Positions 1 through 10,600 of a stretch of DNA of 64,000 nt are shown here, one piece after another. Numbering within the stretch: position 1 is the stretch's first letter; each line of letters opens with the position of its first letter. This DNA comes from Patella vulgata. Its lineage: Eukaryota > Mollusca > Gastropoda > Patellidae. The notes beneath the pieces are model-generated. The model was not told the origin of the DNA and did no database searches. It was given only the letters and a program-made list of their open reading frames with translations. Where the stretch lies: NCBI RefSeq assembly GCF_932274485.2, contig NC_065886.2, positions 15,389,501-15,453,500 on the forward strand. Direction: 5' to 3'. Both the position numbers and the translations under genes were made by a program.

Positions 1-740
1 TAAAGAAATATGTCGATAGAATCTTTAAGAAAAAATTGCAGGAAAAGAGAAAATAGTAATAGTAATTATGTATATTTGCATAAGGGGCAGTATAGATCGA
101 TGGAATTTCGCTTCATTATATCTTTCTAAATACTGGGCAAAATTGACTGATATCCCTACCATTGTAGTTTGCAATAGCTCCCTATGGCTCAAATCGCGCT
201 CAGGATCTTGAATAATATTAGTAGAAGGTAGGCATGATAAAATGCACTATTGTAAATTCCAATACTTTTAATGCTATCTGAGGTTGAAAACGAATCATAT
301 ATTTATCCAACATGCAACTAGATTAGGCGAGCGTTTAGGGGTTACGTTAGACTACCTTTCAAAAACACACAACGTGTTTCTTAGACAATAAACCTCGTCG
401 AATTTCAAAATAGTAATCAGTGATATTAATCTAGTGAAAATCATTACATGCGCAAATTCTATTCTAGACGACTCATCAATAATATTAATTATATTCTTTG
501 ATCCTGACACGAAAACTAGACATATCATATCTCTGAAAACAGGAGTATCAATAATTTCAGAAAATTGTTTGGCTTGGGTCGAGTGAAGGCACCCAAAGTC
601 ATGCCGATATTGAAAGGTTTAAATTAATATTCTGCTGGCTGAAATAACATAAATGTTATTAATGTACGTTCGAGAGTGCAATAAATCAATTCTGCAAACA
701 TTGTGTAATTGTTGTCTTTAATTATACTTTTGATGTTTGA
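1..740. other. AT-rich non-coding sequence
   Basis: I see no gene, RNA gene or clear repeat here. The missing first exon of the chloride-channel gene was searched for here by eye and not found. Confidence 0.5.
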
Positions 741-1577
741 ATACCTGAATTTAGCAACAAGAAAAATCACCGGTTATTTGGTTATTAAAGTTTAGCTATG
801 ACGCAAACTGATTAAAACACAGATCCTATTTCGTGTCGTTTTTTATAGTTCAAAATATCGTTTTATTTGTCTTCACAACACTAGGATCTGGAAGAGTTCC
901 TATATAACAGGCGCTCTACTTGATGTGAGGAATTAGCCAATGAGACGGACTGTTACGGCGAGTTCTTGGCGTGCTCTGCCCGGAACTGTGCCGCTCGTGT
1001 TATGCCTGACGCGACCTCCCAGTACAACTGTTCAGATCTTCATGTAGTGTAGGCCATCGAAAGTATAAAAAAAATAAACGAAATATAGATCTGTATTTGG
1101 CTATGACGTTACCCTAAACAGTGGCCATACTTGTTTTCAATTTGTAGAACAAACATGGCGACTGATTATGGCGTATAAGAAGATAGGCCGGCCACGCCCA
1201 CATCCAGTATATGCCTTGTCAGACATAGTGTCCACATCCGACTGGCTATATTTCAACTACCAATTACCTCATACACCATCACCTAATTGGCGTGGGTTTT
1301 TTTTTTCACTGTGAAAATACCTGAATTTAGCAACAAGGAAAATCAGCGGTTATTTGGCAATTACAGTCTTGCTATGACGTCACCCTAAACAGTGGCCAAA
1401 ATTGTTTTCAATTTGTAAAACAAAAATGGCGACTGATCATGGTGTATAAGAAGATAGGCCGGCCACGCCCACATCCAGTATATGCCTTGTCAAGCACAGT
1501 GTCCACATCCGTCCAGCTATATTTCAACTACCAATTACCTCTTACACGATCGCCTGACTGACGTGTTTTTCACTCTC
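741..1577. repeat. tandem duplication of a ~280-bp segment, first copy interrupted
   Basis: The segment starting ATACCTGAATTTAGCAACAA at 741 recurs at 1317. The second half of copy 1 (from 1100) matches copy 2 (from about 1371) closely over the stretch containing AAGATAGGCCGGCCACGCCC. Copy 1 is split by the element at 804-1099, and copy 2 shows the uninterrupted site. Confidence 0.8.
804..1099. mobile_element. MITE, ACAGATC family, with 9-bp target duplication
   Basis: A 296-bp insertion is flanked by GCTATGACG at 795-803 and 1100-1108. Its ends are inverted repeats (CAAACTGATTAAAACACAGATC on the left; the reverse complement of the right end starts CAAATACAGATC). The tandem copy of the host segment at about 1371 shows the empty site with one GCTATGACG. 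No coding capacity is seen. A 9-bp duplication fits Mutator- or Merlin-type transposases; the superfamily is not settled. Confidence 0.8.
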
Positions 1578-2085
1578 AGCTTACTGAAAATATTATTGCT
1601 GCACAATTGTCATAAAGTACTCTATCCAATACATAAACTGCATTATAATGACATTAATCTGGCTAATGTGTATTCTGAATTTTCTATAAATGATTAGAAA
1701 TTGGGAGAGAAAAAAACTCTTAATAACGAAAACGAATTAAATTTTAATACAGTGGTTAATTAGATTGACAGATATCATAAAAAAATTCGAAGAAGTGTTC
1801 TGGGGGGGGGGGGGGGTAAAAATGGTGAGAGATCTTCCGCGTATAGTTGACTATCAAAAACGACTAAAGACCCTAAAAACATTTCATTCTTAAAAAAAAC
1901 TCTTAGACTAAACTTTTTAAATCGGTTTACTATTAATGACATTAAATATTTTGTTTTGTGTTTTTTGATCATTTCGGACCCTTCTTCTGTTCGTTCCTTC
2001 ATGATTATTTCATCTTTTAAAGATTGTTTATGTAGATAGCCCCCTGAGCAACTCGTTTGTTGAAAATTCATCGCTTTATAAATAC

Positions 2086-2128
2086 ATCATCATCATCATC
2101 ATCACCATCAACATCATCGTCACCATCA
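2086..2128. repeat. CAT/ATC trinucleotide microsatellite
   Basis: Imperfect run of CAT units with CAC and GTC interruptions. Confidence 0.85.
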
Positions 2129-2130
2129 AG

Positions 2131-2190
2131 GGTGTTTGGGTGACCGAATGATTAGCAAGGTCTGTCATTGAGTCATTCTATATTTTAGAT
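2131..2190 (+). mobile_element. SINE S2 head fragment
   Basis: TGACCGAATGATTAGCAAGG followed by TCTGTCATTGAGTCA matches the tRNA-like head of the fuller S2 copies at 15388 and 40750. Only the head remains. Confidence 0.5.
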
Positions 2191-2221
2191 ATTAGTATAT
2201 CAACTTCTACTATGGACAGAT

Positions 2222-2524
2222 AGCCGCGGTGGCTCAGAGAGTAAAATGTTGACAAACTAACCAGGGGGTCCCGTGTTCGATCCGGGTGTTAGCCGAGAAA
2301 GTTTATCGGATTTTCCGGCATGGCTCCCTTTGTCAGTGGTGCAGGACGGAGGACGAGGGAAGGGACAAACGTATAGTCGTTCGGAATGGACACAAAACCG
2401 AGCCCCCGTGTACACATTGGCGTGCACAGTTGGAATTCGAAATAAGAGTAGGCCATAGTACACCGTATGGCGTATGCCGATCTTCATTGGCCTAGTCGGT
2501 CCATAACAGTAGGACGTTAAACCC
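2222..2524 (+). mobile_element. tRNA-derived SINE, family S1, near full length
   Basis: The tRNA-like head (GCCGCGGTGGCTCAGAGAGT, then a GTTCGATCC B-box) is followed by the S1 body (GTCAGTGGTGCAGGAC, then TTGGAATTCGA) and the tail AGGACGTTAAACCC. This is the best-ordered S1 copy and serves as the reference for the other S1 calls. The open frames across it are by-products, not genes. Confidence 0.85.
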
Positions 2525-2757
2525 GATTACAGTCTGTATTTCAGATATGAGTCGCCCTTTGTTCAGTTATACCAGCTGATCGTATTATCAATTTACCATC
2601 AATATATTTCTCTATCGATGTAATTCTGAAAATGTCAGATATACCAAAGGGATCTTGAAATTGACTTTTTTTGCAGATTTATCAAACTACATACCACTAC
2701 CGCTGGGTTATTTAACATTTAATTAAGAAAACAAAATCAAAATATCTATATTCTCAT

Positions 2758-3080
2758 ATGTTAACATCAATATCTTCTCAAATGTTTACATTAAGATATT
2801 CGCAAATGTTTACATTAAGATATTCGCAATTGGTAACATTAAGATATTCTCAGTTGGTAACATTAAGATATTCTCAGTTGGTAACATTAAGATATTCTCA
2901 GTTGGTAACATTGGGATATTCTCAGGTGGCAGTTGGTAACATTAAGATATTCTTAAATGTTTTTTCAAATGTTACAATTAAGATATTCCCAAATGGTAAA
3001 ATTAAGATATTCCCAAATGGTATAATTAAGATATTCCCAAATGATATCATTAAGATATTCTCAAATGGTAATATTCTATA
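2758..3080. repeat. 24-bp intronic minisatellite, about 13 units
   Basis: The unit is close to TAACATTAAGATATTCTCAG plus TTGG, drifting toward AATTAAGATATTCCCAAATG downstream. It lies just 5' of the first channel exon found. Since 24 is a multiple of 3 and the unit has no stop, a long artefactual frame results. The downstream units resemble the exon at 3129-3196 (see findings). Confidence 0.85.
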
Positions 3081-3128
3081 TTTTCGATATTTCAACTAAT
3101 AGTGTCATCGATATATTCTATCTTTCAG

Positions 3129-3196
3129 ATATACCAACAAATGTTACCATTAAAATATTTCTGCTAAGTTTTGATTCCGTCAGTGAGACAACAATG
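3129..3196 (+). CDS. channel exon a (beta strand 1 / loop G region)
   Basis: The acceptor TATCTTTCAG precedes ATATACC, and the donor ATG|GTAAGT follows. It encodes IPTNVTIKIFLLSFDSVSE then TTM, entered in phase 1 and left in phase 0. Its 68-nt length equals that of the matching vertebrate glycine/GABA-A receptor exon as I remember it. Confidence 0.9.
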
Positions 3197-4592
3197 GTAA
3201 GTGGAAACTGTGAAAGCTTCGAACAAAACAGAAACATTACTCATCAGATTCCATTACTGTCAACCCGGCCTCGTGGGTGCCACATGGTTTTTGTAGCCAT
3301 TTATTAAATGAGTCGTGCACTGGTTTCTCATGAATCTCTTACACACAATAATGGAATACATAAAATAGATCTAATATTGTTGCTATCAGCGAGCTTCCCT
3401 AGACGCGGAATTTCAAAAAAAACTTTAATTTATTTAAAATGATATAAAATTGGCATATCCAACGATAAAACCAGTATTAAGATATTAACAGTGTTTACGC
3501 AGGGGATGGGGAAGGGGTATTGTGGACACTGAAAGAAATGAAATGATATCGATTTAATGTCCTGTTTTTTCTGTACCGACTGGGCTAATGAAGACGTGCA
3601 ATGTGCTATGAGCTACTTTTATAACGAATTCCAACTGTCAAAGGCTCTTTGTCAATGTGTACACCGAACCTCGTTTTACGTCCCATCTGAACGACTATAC
3701 GTTGTCCCTTGTCAAGCCATACGTCCTGCGCCACTGACAAAGCGGAACCAAGCCGGGAAATCCCGATTAACTTTTTCGGTCAACTCAAGGATCGAACACG
3801 GGACCTTAATGTTAGCAAGCCAAAAACTGACTGACTGAGCCATCCCCCCCCCCCCCCCCAACCCCAACACACACCACACACCCTCGAAATAACACAGATC
3901 AAACACAACTCCACACTTTATTTTGTCCTAAATCAAAGAAGAGGGTTAGGTGGATGGATGGTTGCATCAAGTGACGTGGTTTCAATTCCTCGCTTGTGCG
4001 TGACAACGAGTGGAATCACCTGTCCATCCTCGAGAGGTTTCTACGGTTCCTCCAGTTTTCCCCTAATGCTAAGACCACTACGTAAAAGCGAATAAGTGAA
4101 GAAACATTGAACCATATATCTTAGTCCCAAGTTTGTTATGAGCGGACGTTGAACCCATTTATCTCTTACTCTCTCTCATAAAATCGCTCGTTTCAACCGT
4201 GTACCGAAATATTTCTTTGTATAAATTACAATAGGCTTTCCTCGTAAACAAGAAGAAAACGACTGTCCTTTTTGTGCTTGACTTCTGGGTCTGTACATGG
4301 CTAAGATGTAAAAGCAGAATTGATATACATTGGTCAGCGTACTTTAGTAAGCTTGAGCGTGCATGGTTTCTATTGAACTTCCGGTTGGCTTCACTGCTAA
4401 AGAGTTCCTAGCATAAGCAGATTAATGACATAAAGATTCGATTGTCCTGAAATGGCTGACATGTTTTGACTCCATTTACAAATAAAAGATGGCTATATTA
4501 TATTGCTTAATTTTGTCTGAATAAGTCAAATAGAACATTCTTGCATCTTTCTCGGTTGAAGCTATGTTCTCAACACTCCCGATCTGGCAGAT

Positions 4593-4624
<32 letters not shown>

Positions 4625-7600
4625 AAGAGAGAGGGGGGGTAGCGTCCACTTTTTTTTACTTTTGGCATTCAACCAATTAACCCCCAATTGTCGAATAGAA
4701 GCGATCCAATACTTTTCAAAACGTATGTGTATTGTTTAAAGGAGCTAAATCTGTATTCTTTGGCTGCTAGAAATGGACACAAATGGGACTTATTGCATAT
4801 AATAATGTAATATGAATGTATATAAACTGATTTACATTCAATCGTTTCTGTTTTTACTGTAATTACTGTAATCAGTTATGTTCGGCGAAATACGAGAAGA
4901 GTCCAATTTGAATGACAGTCTTCGGCGTTTGGTTATTCTAGTCTACACCGGTCGTATTACTTGCTTCATTACAAATGGCGCTCGAGAGCAATCTGGCAGG
5001 CGGTTCGTGTGCCAATTTTGAATTTTCCTTTGTGTCTTAAATATTGTATATCAAAAGTCCAATAAGTCAATTTAAATTGACCAATAATTCGTGTTTGCAA
5101 TGTCTAAGACTGTTGATGATATTGAGTTAAACACTCTCCTCCTTTAACTGCGTATTTGTTACACCATTTGTGTCGTGTTACTGTTTGGACGTTGCATAAA
5201 TGCCTATTATATGTAATTCCACTCACTAAACCTGTAAGCATCGATCAATTTTAACCATAAAACTTAATGGGGGAATTGAGTATTTAAATTCTTGTCACAA
5301 TCCCGATGTTCCTATCGATAATTGTTTCATGAATTCAGAGTGAATTCTGTCATGTGTAAATGAAACTGGCAATTTTCAAAGTGCATTACGATCGTTACCT
5401 TTTACCAATGATCTGGTAAACTCTGGGTTTGAAATTGTCCCGAATCGATTCATTAATGAATCTTTCCATGAATAGAATAAATGAATATTATTATTGGGTC
5501 TTTTTTGTAAATTAATATTCTGCAATATAGGCACCACTGTGGGAATTCCCACAACCATAATCTCTGGAACCTTAATGATCTGAAAATCACGAATCTGATT
5601 TGAGTATCGGGGTAGCACATCTAAAGCTTTAACTTTCTCAGTCCAGATCAGGTCATATCAGTGATATGGGTTATCGTGGCAATATTATCCTGGTAGACCC
5701 TATCTAATTATTTTGCCAGATTGTATGGAAATATTGCATGACCGTCGGAATATTCTACCAAGGTGGACCGAACAGAAGCCAAGATCCCTTGGCAGTTGGA
5801 ATTCGATATAAGAGTAGGCCTGCTAGGCCACAGGGCCGCTGCCCGGGGGTTAACATTTCCCTCATAACCCACACTCCATTAGCCCAGTCGGAGCAGAACA
5901 ATAGGACGTTAAACCCCATTTCTTTCAGTGTTTTTGTATTTTATTTTTGTCTGATTCACTAAGACTTTTTTCTAAACGGGGAAAACCAGGTGTAACGATT
6001 GACGATTGCATGACAAATCTGTTCACATCAACCATATCTAGATGATTTAAATTGGAGAATACCGTGGACCGGGCTGTAATGTTTTGTATTTGTCTGTTTC
6101 GCTGATGGAAGCCCAAGTATTAAAGATCGACCATTGCTTGAAAAATCTGTTCATTTGTTTAAGGATTATTCGGTTGAAATATATCTAACTATGATCTGGG
6201 TAGATGAAAGATTACAGTTTTTAAATTATTCCGACTTTAAATGGCTGGAAGTCGGAACCAAACTTATGGATGCCGTCTGGGTTCCTGACGTTTACTTCCG
6301 GAACGAGAAAACAGCTGCCTTTCATGACGTAACAGTTCCGAATAGATATCTTCACCTCTACCCCAATGGTACGGTAGTTTATAGCATGAGGTAAGATTTA
6401 TAAAGACAATGGGTATTTTAATTATTACATAGACGAACTACAATAATTCTAGCCATTGACACGAAAGCTAAATTCATATCATGTCTCGGTGTGTAAAACA
6501 ATTCCCTGAAAGTGCCATATGGAAGAAAGACAATAAAGATATTATAATGATATAAAATGTGAGTAATATATCGCCTGGAGACCGAGGGTATTTAGTTTAT
6601 CAGACCAAATATTCAATTTTCTTTTATCAATTTATCATTTTTTGTCTTCTGAAAAAAATTTTAAAAATAAATTTGTCTTTTGAAAAGAAAATTTTCAATT
6701 ATTTTTTACACTAGCTATGCTATTATCTTAAGAAATTTCTTCTTTTTTTTAACTAACTCAGTTCGTATATTGTTTTTGTATTTCAATTTTATTTGTCGTC
6801 TTGCTTTCCAAGTAAACGTGCGGGTTAATTATAGATTGTAATTATTAAGCAATCAAGCATATTTGTATTCAAAGCAAACAATATTGAAATCGATTATCAC
6901 TGATTTGATTTACAAAAGTTTCATGAACCTTTTTCTTGTACTCGGGCGTGCTTAATTACGCAATAACTGCAGCATTTGGATCCAGATATTTTTTTACCTT
7001 TGAGAAATATTTGAACGATCTTGTTTTACTGCGTCTATGGCGTGTTTAAGTAGTTGTGGAACCTCACGGTTATCGAGTTAATTTTTTATGGCAAAATATT
7101 GACAATCGATCGATCCAAAAAGAACCCAGATGTAACAAAAAACATTACAATTAAATCTTTAAAATATAAACAAATAACGGAATCTTAATATATTTTTAAA
7201 AGTAAAATTTATTTAAAATCTTCTTGTAAATGTTTTGTATATACTGGTAAGTCTCTCCGGGGTTAACATTATATTATTATTATTATTTTTTTATTTTTTT
7301 GATGAATCTTTAGATGAAAATTTAGAAACATTTGATATGTAGATTACAATCCTCTCTTCCCAGCCTACAAGCGGCCTTAGACATTCTCTCGTTGCACAAA
7401 AACAATTGCCCGAAGAAAATGGGAAAATTAATCAGATTCTTTGAAAATGGATATTATCAAAATGTCTCGAATAGCTAATATACTTTGTGTGTGATACTAA
7501 TATTGCACAAATCCCTAGAGGATCTAAATTGAAATGTATAAAAGTATATATGTATTTACATACATGTACATATATGTAAACCGTTTAGAAGCTGCTTATT

Positions 7601-10600
7601 TTGCCATATAAGACCTGTCTTATATTTTGCATGTCATGATAAGTTGAAATAATACATAGACGTTTTTTGCATTCACATCTCTGATATTTTATTTGAATGT
7701 TTGATGATATGCAAATGCATGATAATTTAAAGGTCATTTTGACTAATTACAATAATAAATCGGGGGTTAAAATGATAGGTTCTTGAAAGACGTTTGTTGG
7801 ATGAATTTCAAGCTTTGCTTCCTATTGATATGTATATTAAACAAACTCTTTTCTGTTAAAAATCCTCCCAGTCTAAGACATCTTTTTCTGAAAACAAAAC
7901 TATTGGCATAACGTTTATTGGTCTGATTATTTCGTGGGGTAGTGAGAAGGTGTATTTTAGGGGTCGTTTTACTTTGTATTAATAATATCATCTTTATATT
8001 TCAGATTGTCTTTAACATTAATATGTCGAATGGATTTATTAAAATACCCACTAGATACACAAATATGTCCAATGGTTATACAAAGTTGTAAGTTAATTTT
8101 AATATTAAATATAATTCTCGCTTTACAACGTAGGGGAATAACTATTACAGTGGGGTAGAATACCCGACATCTCCACCAATTATAAAAGTCGCCCTCTGCC
8201 TTACTTTCTGTCCATATCAACAATGGTTCGAATGTAATGCTTGGATAATTAAGTATTAACTCATATAGTTTCAATTGTTTGTTTAGTTGGTAAACGCTTA
8301 GAGGTTTAAATCCAAATTTAATTCATTATACAAAATTCGAGTCTTTCAAAATAATCCAACCGTTGTTGTTTCTGGGGTTAAGCTTAAATCTTTTAATCTA
8401 TTTATACAAAATTCGAGTCTCTCAAAATTATCAAACCCTTTTGTTTCTGAGGTTAAACTGAAATCTTTTAATCTATTTTTGTCTTAATAATTATCTGGCT
8501 ATTAATCCTTTAAAACAATGCTTTTCTAATTAAGACACATTATGGGAGATTCGATAACGAGTTGGCAGTTCTCACTATATTAGTTAAAAACTAGATGATG
8601 TAAAGGAAATTTGCTGAACATTTCATTCCAATTTATCCTCTATGAAGCGAGGATTAAGCGATTGAAATTTCCGCCTAGCCTCGATCATCATTACTAAAGT
8701 CAGTAATGTAAACAGCAATCTCGATTATCCATTTAATCGTTAAATCGTAAAGGAAAGTTATGCAGTAAATCGGCTCATAATCCACTAAAGATCGCAGGCT
8801 AGCGATACCATCTAGAATTGATTATGGCCTGGATAGGTTAATTAATGTATAATGAATAATTTAGATAACATTTGAGGCCTAAAGAGAGACCTGCAATAGG
8901 CAGATTTAGCTCTTGCATAATGTATGTTTAAACTCTATTCGTGGGCTGGTAGGTATTCTACTGTACTGCACTATGTCTGTGGCATATGGTCGCGTGATCG
9001 TGTCAATAAACAAATGTATGTATTGACAGAATATAACTGGTGCTGTTTTATGTATTCAAAAGCTTCAGCTAGGATGCAAATTGTTTGATCGAACCTCCAT
9101 ATTGGTACACAAATGGTTTGATCCGAATCTTCATATTGAGACATAAACGGTTAAGTTGGACTTTCTATATTGGGACTGGGACACAAATCATTTAAACGGA
9201 CTACCATATTGGGGAATAAATTTTTTGATAGAAACTCCATATTGAGACAAAAATTGTTTTACCCGACCTCCATATTGGGACACAGATTGTTTTATGTGAT
9301 CGGACCTCAATATCGGGATATAGTTTCCTGTAGTCTAGTCGATAGACGACTGTTTTACCAATAATAATAATAATAATAATATTAATAGATCTATACACAG
9401 GTGTCACTTATTGTCACAAGCATTTACCAAATAAAAGAAATTAATGGTGCACTATTGAACATAGGCACGTTGATACTGTGTAAACCTCTAATGTTTAAAT
9501 ACACCTGGAATATATGAAACGTATTTATTTTCAAGCGATCAATAAACACCAAACTTTAATGTATTACTATTAGGAAATGAAATTGAACCACATATTTCAA
9601 TTAGAAAGTCGATATTCGTGACTTAATAATTCTTAACAAATAAAGCAGTCGTGCATGGATTGGTTAGTAGATTAAGTTACTTATGTCTAGAAGAGAAAAA
9701 TAAATAACATAAATGATAGGTTTTGCCTTGCCTTTTTTGTACTTGGGCGTGCTTAATTACGCAATAACTGCAGCATTTGGATCCAGATATTTTTTTACCT
9801 TTGAGAAATATTTGAACGATCTTGTTTTACTGCGTCTATGGCGTGTTTAAGTAGTTGTGGAACCACACGGTTATCGAGTTAATTTTTTATGGCAAAATAT
9901 TGAACATAGGCACGTTGATACTGTGTAAACCTCTAATGTTTAAATACACCTGGAATATATGAAACGTATTTATTTTCAAGCGATCAATAAACACCAAACT
10001 TTAATGTATTACTATTAGGAAATGAAATTGAACCACATATTTCATTTCCGTTAAATGAACAGCCATGTTTGAAGCTTTCACGATTGGGAGATTCTAATTG
10101 TAGCCTGGTTGTAGAGGTTCGGGTATTTCCAGACTCTTAAAATTATTTATAGATGATTATTTTGGGGAATACTAACCCTAACCATATCCCTTTAAAGAGG
10201 GGTATAAGATAAATTGGATCCAAGTTCAGTCTTCTAAATAGGGTTAGGTTTAAGAATTAGGGGGAGAGGTTAAGTCTCCACATAAGCACTGATACTCATT
10301 TATATAAAGCGACTATTTTGAACTCCGGAAATTCCCGAAACTCCCCAGCTGGCCCACAATTAGCATCTCCCTTGACTATTTTAACACCTCTTCGATTTTA
10401 TTCGGTTTGATAGGAATTTAGACGAAAGCTCTCAGACTCGAACCTAATCGATCTACTGGTTTGATAGAAATTTCGATGATAGCCCCAACCTAACAGATTT
10501 TCAAATGCAAGCCTAGGGATATTTTTGTTTCATTATTCTATAATAATAGTTTAAAAAAATAGCTTGCTATATTTTAATATTTTAGTCTGAAAAGAGATCA

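Noticed and set aside
2758-3099. 113-codon frame with YSQLVTLR repeats
   Set aside because: Reading of the 24-bp minisatellite in the channel intron; its frame does not continue into the exon.
5376-5618. 80-codon minus-strand frame in a channel intron
   Set aside because: No recognisable domain, splice partners or repeat origin; probably chance.
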